64,000 bases of DNA from Dreissena polymorpha (Eukaryota; Mollusca; Bivalvia; Myida; Dreissenidae), in NCBI RefSeq assembly GCF_020536995.1, contig NC_068357.1, forward strand, positions 131,855,852-131,919,851, written 5' to 3'. The notes below the pieces were generated by a model. The model searched no databases. It saw only the letters and a program-made list of their open reading frames with translations, and was not told where the DNA came from. This document shows, in pieces, positions 46,263 through 62,002 of the stretch. Position numbers and translations under genes: made by a program. Each line of letters opens with the position of its first letter. Position 1 is the first letter of the stretch.

Positions 46263-46822
46263 AAAAATTTCATAATAATGATGATGATGATGTTACAAAT
46301 AAAATATTTAAACAGTTCTAATTATGTAAAATTTAATACACCAAACTCATACAAATTCGAATACCGTAAGCAATCAAAACTGGAAATCAAAACAAAAATA
46401 AAGGCAAGAAGCTCGGCCGCCGAAGCGGCTCGCAGTGGTCCCGGCCGCATATACACCCGGCCAGCGGGAAAAAAACACAGGACTGCACTCAGCGGTTTGA
46501 ACAGGACTAGAACTAGTCGATCCCGAGACTCTCAGTCTGACACGGCCTCTCTTGCCTTTGATAATAAGAGCCTTGATGTGTCATGCCAGCTCGGCTTTTC
46601 AGCCGAAGCGGGTGGCAATCAGTCGAACGTACGAGGGAGCTTGCAAAGCGGTTGCGGAAAAATTGGCTGCCTATCGTACAGCGCAGCTACACAATGGGTG
46701 GGTGAGGCGGTCGGCCAGCCGGCTGTTCGCGCGTTTCTTCGGCGGCTTACGGGCGATAATAAACATTTATGTTTAAGTTTCATTCTATCCCATGCAAGTT
46801 ACCGACAAACAGCTCCCGAAAA

Positions 46823-48757
46823 CAGGGGCGTAGCTGGGCAGACTTTCAGTTTACGCAAATGGCATGCTAGGGGGGTCCTGGGGGATGCTCCCCCGTATTT
46901 TTTGTTATCTCTACGAAGCCGTACGTGCATTCTAGAGAGGTTTCGGACAATATTATAGTGCAAAATATGGCGTGATAAACTCGGATATGATACCATTTAT
47001 CTTCGATTTTAAAACCTGTGATTTTCCTTCAAGAATTTATTCCAGCATTATGTCGGGTATGTCATTTAATGGATGTCTAAATAAAACCATGATATGGTAT
47101 GGTATAAAATAGGACTTAACACTTTTGGATGAAAGTAACTAAAGCATAATTTGTATTGTTAAAACACAAATAAAAGAGACATAATAAAGCAAAATATCCA
47201 TCTTTTAGATAGCAACTATGTCTATCATATTTACTCGATAACTCTAGTCACTTACATCTCGTCTTGTATTCTCTACCTTTAGAAAAATACTTTTGAAAAA
47301 AAAACAATACACGTAAACTTTATACATTCTAATTAATGCAAGGTCTCCTGTATAACATGCATTACATTACACACGAAATAAAAGAGCCAAACGGCGCTCC
47401 TTTCGTCTGGAAAATACGTCAACGACCTCTTCCAGATCGATATCTCGCTCTCGGTGTATATTCAACAGGGCAAGACCGAACATGCGCTCCGTTCCCATGG
47501 GGCTACGGAGGTATGTCTTCACCCGTCTCATTGTAGAAAAGGACCTCTCCGTTGTTTCTGTCGATACTGGCATGCAGAGCAGAACGAGAGGACATCTGCG
47601 AACATTGGGGTAGGAGTTTTCCGTCGCGGGGGTAAGCGCCGACTCGGGGGTTTTGAAAGGCTAGGGAGATAAAATCTGCCACTTCGCCTTCCCGTTTCCT
47701 TCTACACTCCCTGGCAAATGTTACATCGTCAACCTCAAGGTCCGGCTGGAACTCGGTGAAAATCTATTGAACAAGATCGTCCGTTAATTCGCTTACCTTC
47801 AATATAAAATCAAAGCGCTGTAGGCGCTGAAGGCCTGAAGCTAGATTTAGTGTTCTTGGGAAGAAGTATTATCCGAATTTCTGTCTTTGTCCGAATGTAT
47901 ACGGATTGACCCTAGCGGTTGAGTGCAGAAGCTCAGAGACTGTAAGAAAAGACAATATGTGTGTATATACTACAGTGTACAAAGACGGTGAAGGACTACA
48001 CGATACTGGTGGCGTGGTTTAACCAGTTCGCCTTGCAGTGAGTGTATACAGCTCTCGCGACGTGGTTTGGATGCGAGCCTGGACCCCCTTCTGCTTCCCG
48101 GACATGTTGGACGCACCATCATAACCTTGACCGCGCATTTTCTGAATGTTTACTCCAAGAGCTTGAAGGTTCTCGAGGAAGGAATTAGCCAGAGCTTCGC
48201 ACATGGTAAACATGAACTCGGCAAACCCAAAGAACTCCTCCCGGAGAAATGCTTTCTCTGCATCATACAATCGAAGGCAGAAAGTCATTTGCTCCATAGT
48301 GGCAGTATTAGTGGCTTCGTCCGCCATAAATTCAAAGCAGAACGACTGTACTGGATGTTGGCTGGTCTGATTTTCCGTCGAAAAGATCTCTGTACAGGGC
48401 GACATCAAATAAGCAGCCATTCTCAAAATCGCCCGCTTCGTAAGCAATCCATTCGGATACATAGTAGAAAAACACGATTAAGGGCAGTCGATAATAATAT
48501 TATGTATAGTCACCACCAAAAGAAACGTGTCCTCGAAAATGGTAGCTAAATCATGCGTAGTCTATTAAGCCGAAAAAACAAACATACTTTAAGACAGTTT
48601 AAGTGATTTCGATATGAAAACACAATTCTCGCATAAAAAATATGCCTAACCCGGGTTAGGCATCACATTTTATTGCATTTTTCGATCAATTTAATTTTGT
48701 ATTTTTTCCAAACAACGTACGCACGTGCGTATTTGCGCATGCCCAGCTACGCCCGTG
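46823..48757 (-). mobile_element. hAT transposon, 1.9 kb, internally decayed
   Basis: The termini CAGGGGCGTAGCTGGGCA and TGCCCAGCTACGCCCGTG are inverted repeats with one mismatch. GAAAA flanks both ends (46818-46822 and 48758-48762), which suggests a 5 bp target. Unit 1 of the duplication lacks it (the site is near 43995), so its limits are secure. It carries pieces of a minus-strand hAT transposase. Confidence 0.85.
47367..48462 (-). pseudogene. hAT transposase fragments (DUF4371 type)
   Basis: 48462-48019 on the minus strand reads FEFMADEATNTATMEQMTFC, REEFFGFAEFMFTMCEALAN and LRGQGYDGASNMSGK-like MRGQGYDGASNMSGKQKGVQ, the DUF4371 RNase H-like core with its acidic residue in ADEAT. 47573-47367 reads TTERSFSTMRRVKTYLRSPM and ERMFGLALLNIHRERDIDLE, the hAT C-terminal dimerisation domain. 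The DNA between has lost the frame, and the N-terminal zinc-finger part is absent. Inactive; about a third of a normal transposase is readable. Confidence 0.85.
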
Positions 48758-49423
48758 GAAAAGCACGGACAGAGGGTCGAACGAAGGACGGTTGGACAAC
48801 GCCAAAACAACATCCCTCTGCCTTGGACAGGGAAATTTTTTTATATAGATATGTAGTACTACTCGATACATGTATATGGAAACAAATAATTATAAGTTCA
48901 ATCTTAAAGTAAAATAATACACAAGACACGGTAAGTTATAAAATACATATCCAGACTATAGTGCTGAAATGTGTCCCTTCTTAAGTAGACAATCTACTTG
49001 ACCTATCACCAACTAGATATATGTCTAAATGGGCGCAACTTCTGTCATAACATAAAATTTCCGTTATACGCAGTAAATTTCCTTATTCGTGCATAGCATT
49101 TAGGAACGACTGTCAATTGACATCATAATATCGTGTATGATTGTATGATGCTTTGTGCTTGGATGGAACTCACATCTTGCCATCGCGTCAAACCAATATA
49201 CTCACACCCAGCATGAATTTACGAACAAGAATGTTGCATCTGTACGCACGAATGCTAACATTAAGACGAATGTAAAAAGACATTCGTCATAAGTGTCATC
49301 AAGCATGAAAAGGTGTCTACATTCAAAATGGAAGTACCATCAAGAATCATGACACAGTCATAAAGAAGGAGGATGTAATCTCTACCTAAATACCGTTCCA
49401 TAGTCGTGCCCGTTGTGGTATTC

Positions 49424-49427
<4 letters not shown>

Positions 49428-49520
<93 letters not shown>

Positions 49521-49541
49521 GTGTGCGTGCGTGTGTGTGTG

Positions 49542-49601
<60 letters not shown>

Positions 49602-49611
49602 TGTGTGTGAT
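49428..49611. repeat. (GT)n then (GTGC)n compound microsatellite
   Basis: About 120 bp of GT followed by a GTGC run (about 49554-49602). All frames are open, giving false Cys-Val and His-Thr proteins. Confidence 0.95.
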
Positions 49612-50738
49612 AAAACTGTATGCATAGGAAGAAACTCATATACTGATATTGAAACACGGTGTAACTGTATTCATACGCGCACAAGAAGACATATCATTTT
49701 AATAATAAGTTGGTGCCATTTACTAAAATAACACAAATTTTCTTTAATGCGCATTTATTATATATATACAATATAAAATTACCCCCTTTACTGAGCCTTT
49801 TTCATTCGCGTGCGAACATGAAACAACTGTTTATGTAAAAATTTTGTAGATGACAAACTCAGGATATATTGTTGATTACAAATTGTGCATGTCATATTTC
49901 TTATTATTTATGAAGTTATCAACGAAAAGCTTCATATATTTCGTCCGAAAGAGTAGACCAGTAGCGATAACCGGTCAAGCTAAAGGATTTTTTATATTAA
50001 TATTTACTGATTTGGCCTTTTTTCAATGTTAAATGCATTAAAGGTTTTGAATTATGCTTGGACCACGGTCCATCGATTTAGGTTGGTGCATCAATCGGTT
50101 TGCGATGATGGGTGATATACAACAACAAAAACTTGTAAGGTACCTTTACCACATAATCTATTGTGTTTGATTCACTACACACCGGTATATTTAATCCGTA
50201 CCGCGCGTTTTACGTAAACAGTTTAAATAAGTATTAATTCTGTCTCTTAAATGTCGCTTACGTTCATTAAAAAACGTTAGCCAATTTAAAATGCTTTGAT
50301 TAATTGTGTGAACCAAGTTTCAACAAGCTTAAATCCTACGCTATATTCAAAAAATGCTGTTTTCTGCGTGTGCCTTAGAACCATACATGTAAAAACAATC
50401 GAGGCAACTTCAAATAAAGACCTTTACGTGTTAAAACACAAATACCAATAAGTTAAAATTAACAAAAAACACACAATTAAAAACAATTTTTAATAACAAT
50501 TAAAGCAAAATTTAGAAAACAAACTCAACGTAAAATTGCATTGTGTCGTTGCATGTACATAACAAATATATATCTTCATTACACACTCACACATATGTTT
50601 TTACTTTACACAACGTACTTTGGCAAAATTGCATACATTTTGAACTTAACTAGGCTGGCGCTTAAAAAAAGCAGTATTCTACAAATCGGAAATATAGCAA
50701 TCTTATTAGACTTTAATTTTTCTCAGTAATATTAATAC

Positions 50739-50739
<1 letters not shown>

Positions 50740-50780
<41 letters not shown>
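50740..50780. repeat. (AAT)n microsatellite, unit 2
   Basis: Shorter allele-like counterpart of 46186-46262. Confidence 0.9.
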
Positions 50781-50782
<2 letters not shown>

Positions 50783-50885
50783 CGTTACAAATAAAATATT
50801 TAAACAGCTCTAATTATGTATAATTTAATACACCAAACTCATACAAATTCGAATACCGTTAGCAATCAAAACTGGCAATCAAAAC

Positions 50886-51192
50886 TTTTGATTTTTTCCT
50901 TAAATATAGTTGTCTTACTGCTAGAAAATTCAATTATTATCTTAATTAGACAACACTTTTTTGTGCAGATATACGGCTGAGTTTAAAACAAAACAACAAC
51001 AACATGAAAACAGCTTAAAAAAATGAACACCAAAGAACGACGCATTCGTCGAAACACTTATAATTTACGCATTGAAAGTCACTTAAAGATTTCAAACGTT
51101 TTTACAATAATTGTATGGTAAAAGAAGCATATTTAGTGTTTGATACCGTGGTGTGGTTCACATCAGATTTTATCTAGCATACATTGTTCGCG
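50886..51192. other. Spacer 3' of the dehydrogenase gene
   Basis: AT-rich; presumably includes the 3' UTR of the minus-strand SDR gene. No clear poly(A) signal identified. Confidence 0.4.
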
Positions 51193-53811
<2,619 letters not shown>

Positions 53812-53881
53812 GTCGAAAGTATTATACTTATGTTTTTTAATCAAAATTACCGACGAAATTAAATGCCTTTTTGACACTGAT

Positions 53882-54699
53882 AATTAAAGAATAAATCTTT
53901 TATTATATTTTCAATGTACTTAAAAACAAGCGACATGTAACGATAAATGCAACTTCTTAAATGATTAATACAAATAGATACACAGGACTAATTATTTACG
54001 CGGTGCAATCATGTCACACGCTTTGGTGGTAGATAATAATATTTATGGAAGGCCGGTGTGCCATACCACTTGGCTTTTGCAAATTGCTAGTTGCTAAATG
54101 CCAGTTGCTCATTTCATATTTGTATACGCCGGTAGCTTATTTCTAGTTAAAAAATAGATGCTTTTACCGAATTTACTTTAGCAAATAGGAATTGTCAATC
54201 AGCAAACACCAATACGGATCAACAAATGACACTTGGTAATTAGCAACAGGCATATGGCTATTAGCTACGATTCAACCTTTTGCGTTTCCCGTATTGCTCA
54301 CATTCATCACTAGCGAGAATATAATGCAATCTTTTTAAATTCAACTCATTGTCATCTCATACACATATTGTGTGTTAAAAATCTCATGTGCGAAAACTAA
54401 GTGAACGGTTTTTTCTCCATAGAAAAAATCACCTCGTGAAAGACATTTTGTACATTTCTAAACAATCAGATGTCATTAAATGTTCGTGGATATTAAATAG
54501 TATAATATACTAAATGTGTCATAATATATCAGTTCGCGCGGTCCTAATGTGATATCTATAAATAATCAAAGATCATTAACTCTCTGAAAAAAAATTGGAC
54601 CCGAGTGCCTTGAAAATATACGCATGGCAACTATACATTGATGCTGGATATCAAGTTTAATTACATTTGGAGCATTATTGACCTAGATCTCGCGTATAA
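53882..54699. other. Spacer 5' of SDR gene
   Basis: Between about 54075 and 54270, TTGCTA/TAGCAA-type words recur in both orientations ('ttgctagttgctaaatgcca', 'attagcaacaggcatatggc'), a loose inverted repeat. No gene. Confidence 0.4.
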
Positions 54700-55150
54700 A
54701 CAATGTATCAATTAAAGGGCGATAACTCTAAAACAATCAACGGAGCGAAACGACCTTAGAAAGTGCACATGCCCATCCTAAAAGGAAAATAAAGTTTCAT
54801 CAAAATCGTATTATTAGTTCCTAATATATAGACGTTAAAAACTAAGAACTCAATAATAAACGGTCAAATTAATAATCAAAGGGAAATTACTTTATAAATA
54901 TCAATTAACCTAAACGACCTGACAATATGCGACTGTCCATCCTATAGGTATGACGCACATCAAGTTTTAGCAAGTTCAGCTGATTAGTGCTTGGGATCTT
55001 GCGCACAACGGACAGAGGTAAGAACGATCGGACGGACATTGAGATTATCAGGGAGATTCGCACCAGACTCACGCAAACTCCATCAACATTAAAATATGGG
55101 CCGACGAACACAGCGGCGACTGTACGCTCCCTCTTTCGAGGAAAGTACAA
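54700..55150 (+). repeat. Molluscan array-type repeat
   Basis: Two diverged units ('aaagggcgataactctaaaa', 'aaataaagtttcatcaaaat'; 'aagggaaattac', 'catcaagttttagcaagttc') followed by 'gatcggacggacattgagat'. The open frames across it have no domain. Confidence 0.5.
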
Positions 55151-56930
55151 AACAAATGGACTGTCATCCAGCGTTGTAATTTAATTACATATATATATGT
55201 CAGTCAGTAAAGTTATAGGAACTTAAATATGTGACAAGCCTGAAATTGAATTTCCATGTTAAAGCTTAAATGATATATGTGTGTTGTATTTCTGCATTCG
55301 TCATTGATATAAACCCTACTGGGGGGATAAAAAACAGCTTCAAAGGAAAATTATTTCAGTAATAAACACGTTCATCACATAAAATGTAGATGTGGAAACA
55401 TGTCCTTAAACTTAGTTTATTCAGTCGAATGTTTGTTTGGATGTTATGTTCGCCAATAAATCCTTTATACAATGAACCGACATATAGTCAGTAATTAGTG
55501 TATGTTATTAAAATGAGACATGTTTGTCGTATCATACTGCGTTAAGGATCGGGATTATATTTCCTCTTTTTCAAAGAAGTTTTACGATGATACTTTTTAG
55601 TATTTACAATATCAATAATTCGACGTTTTTTAATCCGAAGTTATACAGGGGAGCTCTATAAATGTTTCATGATTTTTTTTTATATCTTCATAAATATTAA
55701 TAAATGCTTATTATTTATAGAAATTTCAGCTAATTTTTGTTTCTTATGCTGAGTTGTACATTCGTGTGTTCATACATAAATAGTGGAACATCGTAAATAA
55801 GTTCATTACCAAAACGGTGGATTTTCATAAAAAAGAGAATACAATTCCTTTTTGGCGCTTCATAATATTTTGGAGTGTCGATATGTCAAAATCCAATGCA
55901 GCAAACACAAAGTTGAGGTAAAACAAAAACGGACATACGCATATCTCTGTTAATTAGTAAAAACGTGTTAAACAGAATTGCATGTCATAGATATTATAAC
56001 TACAAGTCAATCAGTGACGGGACCTTTCTCTCAGTCGAAAGCTACTGGAACCCGTCCAGCACAACAAAGAAGACGAGGTGTAAATAATAAAATAAAAACA
56101 CGCAAATTCTGTTATTTCACGCGCTTGTGCTCACAGACAACTTATACTTGTAAATGTGTTAGTTTTGCATGTAACTAGTTCGTTGCTCAAGAAGAAACCA
56201 TTTTACCAATTTCGTGCACGTGTACCTCATATTATTAATTCGGACTTGCGTCCGACGTCAGGTTGGACTTTATCGTCAGGCTATCTTGACGAGACGTCTA
56301 GGTCAGATAGCCCGTAGTGAATCGTTCATTTATCACAATCACAATGTTATCTAGCGACTTGGTACAGCAATTCGCAATCACGTTATAAACAAAAACAACG
56401 CAGATAAAATGTACTTTATTTCATACTCGTGAACAAGAGCATTTATGACACCGGACCCGTTAAAAAAGCATTTAAAAAATCGTGTTAAATTTTAAAATGA
56501 TGTTATAATGATCGTAAAATCTCCACTAGTTTTTATTATATTACCGGTACATTTCTGGAAAGAATTTAAAAACGTTAATTGACCTATGCCTGTGCATTTA
56601 TGCTTAACTGACAATTGCATCAATATCGTTTGATGACCATGGATCGAAAGAAAATACGTTTTCAAGTCCCTGACCTGTCATCCCTTTATCCTAATATGGA
56701 ACGACATTCTCTCAACGTTGACCAGCTAACTAAGTTTTAGTATCCTTCGTTACCGAGTATGTAAGATTTGTGTTATAACAGTTTTCATTTTTTCAAGCCA
56801 CTGAAATCTAGACCTTTGACTGGCGTACCTCAAAGTCTATATGCATATTTCCTTCCTCCCCTGTAAACCACTACTACCTTGGAGTATAGAGGTCAAAGAT
56901 TCCTCTAGTTATCCTACAGAAACAAACGGT
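55151..56930. other. AT-rich spacer, nothing recognised
   Basis: A small hairpin GGCTATC/GATAGCC lies near 56278-56312. No supported gene. Confidence 0.5.
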
Positions 56931-56932
56931 AG

Positions 56933-59900
56933 AGTTCAGTTAATCTCACAAACCCCTGTGACCATCAGCCTTAACTCCCTGACCTCAACATCAGTAAATC
57001 TTACAAGCCCCTGTGACCATCAGCCTTAACTGGCTGACCTCAACATCAGTAAATCTCACAAGCACCTGCAACCAGCAGGGTTAACTCGCTGACCTCAATA
57101 TCAATTAATCTCACAAGCCCCTGTGACCATCAGCGTTAACTCCCTGACCTCAACATCAGTTAATCTCAAAAGCCCCTGTGACCATCAGCTTAAACTCGCT
57201 GACCTCATAAGAGTAAATCTCACAAGCCCCTGTGACTATCAGCATTACCTCTCTGACCTCAACATCAGTAAATATCACAAGCCCCTGTGACCATCAGCGT
57301 TAACTCGCTGACCTCAACATCAGTCAATCTCACAAGCCCCTGTTACCATTAGCCTAAACTCCCTGACCTCAACATCAGTCAATCTTACAAGCCCCTGTGA
57401 CCACCAGTGTTAACTCGCTGACCTTAACATCAGTTAATCTCACAAGCCCCTGTGACCATCAGCCCTAACTCCCTGACCTCAACATCAGTAAATCTTACAA
57501 GCCCCTGTGACCATCAGCCTTAACTCCCTGACCTCAACATCAGTTAATCTCACTAGCCCCTGTGACCATCAGCCTTAACTCCATGACCTCAACATCAGTA
57601 AATCTTACAAGACCCTGTGACCATCAGCGTTAACTCCCTGACATCAAAATCAGTTAATCTCACATGCCCCTGTGACCATCAGCCTTAACTCTCTTACCTC
57701 AACATCAGTTAATCTCAGAAGACCCTGTGACCATCAGCGTTAACTCACTGACCTCAACATCAGTACATCTTACAAGCCCCTGTGACCATCAGCGTTAACT
57801 CCCTGACCTCAACATCAGTAAATCTTACAAGCCCCTGTGATCATCAGCCTTACTCCCTGACCTCAACATCAGTTAATCCAACACGCCCCTGTGACCATCA
57901 GCCTTAACTCGCTGAACTCAACATCAGTTAATCTCACAAGACCCTGTGACCATCAGCGTTTACTCCTTGACATCAACATCAGTAAATCTTACAAGCCCCT
58001 GTGACCATTAGAGTTAACTCGCTGACCTCAACATCACTTAATCTCACAAGCCCCTGTGACTATCATCCTTAACTCCCTGACCTCAATATCAGTGAATCTT
58101 AAAAGCCCCTGTGACCATCAGCTTTAATTCCCTGACCTCAACATCAGTAAATCTTACTAGCCCCTGTAACCATCAACCTTAACTCTCTGACCTCAACATC
58201 AGTTAATCTTACACACCCCGGTAAAGATCAGCATTACCTCCCTGACATCAACATCAGTAAATCTCGCAAGCCCCTATGACCATCAGCATTAACTCGCTGA
58301 CCTCAACATCAGTCAATCTCACAAGCCCCTGTCACCATCAGCATTAACTCGCTGACCTCAACATCAGTTAATCTCACAAGCCCCTGTGACCATCAGCCTT
58401 AACTCCCTGACCTCAACATCAGATAACCTCACACGCCCCTGTGACCATCAGCCTTAACTTCCTGACCTCAACATCAGTAAATCTAACAAGCCCCTGCGCC
58501 CATCAGCCTTAACTCCCTGACCTCAACATCAGTTTATCTCACAAGCCCCTGTTACCATCAGCCTTAACTCCCTGACCACTAACAAGCCCCTGTGACCATC
58601 AGCCTTAACTTCCTGACCACTAACAAGCCCCTGTGACCATCAGCCTTAACTCCCTGACCTCATCAGTAAATATTACAAGCTTCTGTGACCATCAGCCTTA
58701 ACTCGCTGACCTCAACATCAGTTAATCTCACAAGACCCTGTGACCATCAGCGTTAACTCCCTGACCTCAACATCAGTATATCTTACAAGCCCCTGTGACC
58801 ATTAGGGTTAGCTCGCTGACCTCAAACTCAGTTAATCTCACAAGCCACTGTGACCATCATCCTTAACTCCCTGACCTCAACATCAGTAATCTTAAAAGCC
58901 CCTGTGACCATCAGCGTTAATTCCCTGACCTCAACATCAGTAAATCTTACAAGCCCCTGTAACCATCAGCCTTAACTCCCTGACCTCAACATCAGTTAAT
59001 CTTACACACCCCGGTGACCATTAGCATAACCTCCCTGACATCAACATCAGTAAATCTCACAAGCCCCTGTGACCATCAGCCTTAACTCGCTACCCTCAAC
59101 ATCAGTCAATCTCACAAGCCCATGTGACCATCAGCCTTAACTCGCGGACCTCAACATCAGTTTATCTTACACACCCCGGTGACCATCAGCATTACCTCCC
59201 TGACATCAACATCAGTAAATCTCACAAGCCCCTGTGACCATCAGCGTAAACTCACTGACCTCAACATCAGTCAATATCACAAGCAACTGTGACCATCAGC
59301 CTTAACTGGCTGACCTCAACATCAGTTAATCTGACAAGCCCCTGTGACCATCAGCCTTAATTCCCTGACCTCAACATCAGTAAATCTTACAAGCCCCTGT
59401 GACCATCAGCGTTCACTCGCTGACCTCAACATTAGTTAATCTCACAAGTCCCTGTGACCATCAGCCTTAACTCCCTGACCTCAACATCAGTTAATCTCAC
59501 AGGCCCCTGTGACCATCAGCCTTAACTCCCTGACCTCAACATCAGTAAATCTTACAAGCCCCTGTGACCATCAGCTTTAACTCCATGACCTCAACATCAG
59601 TTAATCTCACAAGCCCCTGTGACCATCAGCCTTAACTCCCTGACCTCTAACGAGCCCCTGTGACCATCAGCCTTAACTCCCTGACCTCATCAGTAAATAT
59701 TACAAGCTTCTGTGACCATCAGCCTTAACTCCCTGACCTCAACATCAGTAAATCTTACAAGCCCCTGTGACCATCAGCCTTAACTCCCTGACCTCAACAT
59801 CAGTTAATCTTACAAGCCCCTGTGACCATCAGCCTTAACTCCCTGACCTCATAAATAAATATTACAAGCTTCTGTGACCATCAGTCTTAACTCCCTGACC

Positions 59901-61095
59901 TCAACATCAGTAAAACTTACAAGCCCCTGTGACCATCAGCGTTCACTCGCTGACCTCAACATTAGTTAATCTCACAAGTCCCTGTGACCATCAGCCTTAA
60001 CTCCCTGACCTCAACATCAGTTAATCTCAGACGCCCCTGTGACCATCAGCCTAAACTCCCTGACCTCAACATCAGTAAATCTTACAAGCCCCTGTGACCA
60101 TCAGCTTTAACTCCATGACCTCAACATCAGTTAATCTCATAAGCCCCTGTGACCATCAGCGTTAACTCCCTGACCTCTAACGAGCCCCTGTGACCATCAG
60201 CCTTAACTCCCTGACCTCATCAGTAAATATTACAAGCTTCTGTGACCATCAGCCTTAACTCCCTGACCTCAACATCAGTTAATCTTACAAGCCCCTGTGA
60301 CCATCTGCCTTAACTCCCTGACCTCAACATCAGTTAATCTTACAAGCCCCTGTGACCATCAGCCTTAACTCCCTGACCTCATCAGTAAATATAACAAGCT
60401 TCTGTGACCATCAGCCTTAACTCCCTGACCTCAACATCAGTTAATCCCACACGCTTCTGTGACCATCAGCCTTCACTCGCTGACCTAAACATCAGTAAAT
60501 TTTACAAGTCCCTGTGACCATCAGCGTTAACTCCCTGACCTCAACATCAGTAAATCTTACAAGCCCCTGTGACCATCAGCCTTAACTCCCTGACCTCAAC
60601 TTCAGTTAATCTCACAAGCCCCTGTGACCATCAGCCTTAACTCGCTGACCTCAACATCAGTAAATCCCCACAAGCCCCTGTGACCATCAGCGTTCACTCC
60701 CTGACCTCAACATCAGTTAATCTTACAAGCCCCTGTGACCATCAGCCTTAACTCCCTGACCTCAACATCAGTTAATCTCACAAGACCCTGTGACCATCAG
60801 CGTTAACTCCCTGACCTCAACATCAGTAAATCTTACAAGCCCCTGTGACCATAATAACTCGCTGACCTCAACATTAGTTAATCTCACAAGCCCCTGTGAC
60901 CAGCATCCTTAACTTCCTGACCTCAACATCAGTAATCTTAAAAGCCCCTGTGACCAATAGCGTTCATTGCCTGACCTCAACATAAGTAAATCTTACAAGC
61001 CCCTGTGACCATCAGCGTTATCTCCCTGACCTCAACACCAGTTAATCTTACAAGCCCATGTGACCATCAGCCTTAACTCCCTGACCTCAACATCA
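56933..61095 (+). repeat. 55 bp minisatellite array, ~4.2 kb, roughly 75 units
   Basis: The consensus unit contains CTCAACATCAGTAAATCTTA, CAAGCCCCTGTGACCATCAG and CCTTAACTCCCTGAC. Two recurrent variants differ in 'GTAAATCTTA' versus 'GTTAATCTCA' and 'CCTT' versus 'CGTT'. Shorter units lack about 15-30 bp ('gacctctaacgagcccctg', 'gacctcatcagtaaatatta'). 55 is not a multiple of 3, so the array is not coding; the frame at 56841-57029 is chance. Confidence 0.95.
59404..60240 (+). repeat. Higher-order repeat, period ~530 bp, within the minisatellite
   Basis: The variant block starting 'gttcactcgctgacctcaac' then 'attagttaatctcacaagtc' at about 59411 recurs at 59941, followed by the same order of short and long variant units, ending with 'cctcatcagtaaatattaca' in both. 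Confidence 0.7.
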
Positions 61096-61523
61096 GACCA
61101 ACCATCCGACTGTTTGATGATTAAAGCAAAGCAATATATCCCCACATCGGTTACGGGTGGTGGTGGGGGCGGGGGGAAGTAAACTCATGATTAAAAGAGA
61201 GAAACACAAAACATAACAAATAAACAAACATATCAGTATTTTTTTATATCTCTGTTTATCATATATGTTACATCATACATTGGTGTAGCACACCAAGCAA
61301 ATACAATTACATTAGTGTATGCAAGCAAGGAAAGCAATGTTTACCTCATTTCAAGAAAAAATATAATCTTTTTATCATCAGTAATCTACATGATTGTCAA
61401 CATCTTACAAAACAATTTTTAAACAATAAACACATTGGGAAATTTATAAATACATCAACAGGTCTTTTGTCATAAACTTAATTTATATTAGTTCATGAGC
61501 TTGTATGGCAGAGGGCATCATAC
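61096..61523. other. AT-rich spacer, nothing recognised
   Basis: A short G-run (near 61150-61175) is the only notable feature. Confidence 0.4.
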
Positions 61524-62002
61524 CAGGGTGCAGGATGATGTGACTTTGTGGAGTTCCCCTTTTTAACTTTATTGGATTTAAACATGACGGTAAGTGGTTT
61601 TTTATTTCAAATAACTTTTTAAAACAATTTTTCTTAAGGATTTCAATTAATGCATAAAAGACAGATTTTTATGCTGCTTATGGCAATGTGAAATACATAA
61701 GAATTACTTTATTTGATAAGCCTGTGTTCTTGTATAAAAAAAACGATTTTGAACTACACAGCTTTTCTTCACGTAACGTGAAATTTTGTCAACTGTCGAT
61801 TGCAGACGTATTCAAGGATTATTCTTATACCTTAAGACATCGGCACAAACTGCAAGAAAAACTGTCTTTTATGCACTAAACATTTTTGCAAATGTAGTTC
61901 AATAACTTAAGATATTTGCAAAAGTAAAGTTTTTAACGGCGTTATTACATTCTGTCCAGCCTGAGTGTAAACCCCTGAAAACCCCTTTGATTCTGCACCC
62001 TG
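61524..62002. mobile_element. CAGGGTGCAG MITE
   Basis: Left end CAGGGTGCAGGAT, right end ATTCTGCACCCTG (inverted), with ATAC on both sides (61520-61523, 62003-62006). The interior is AT-rich; 'gcataaaagacag' recurs in the truncated copy at 25210. The CAGGG start is hAT-like, but the flanking duplication is only 4 bp as seen. The small frame at 61688-61879 has no domain. Confidence 0.65.

Larger units (their letters stand above)
43578..46399 (+). repeat. Tandem duplication, unit 1
   Basis: Starts 'aaaggcaagaagctcggccg' and ends 'ggaaatcaaaacaaaaat' where the second unit starts. It contains a GC-rich block (43578-43955), an AT-rich block shared with unit 2 (about 44020-44455), a private segment (44456-44955), and a second shared block (44956-46399) ending in (AAT)n. 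Confidence 0.85.
46400..50885 (+). repeat. Tandem duplication, unit 2
   Basis: Matches unit 1 block by block: 46400-46822 with 43578-43990, 48780-49225 with 44030-44455, and 49616-50885 with 44950-46390. It is longer because of the hAT insertion (46823-48757); a microsatellite-bearing segment (49226-49615) replaces unit 1's 44456-44955. Confidence 0.85.

Noticed and set aside
49382-49731. Cys-Val and His-Thr repeat frames
   Set aside because: By-products of the (GT)n/(GTGC)n microsatellite.
56933-61095. CRISPR-like array
   Set aside because: Units are contiguous 55 bp repeats without unique spacers, in a eukaryotic genome.
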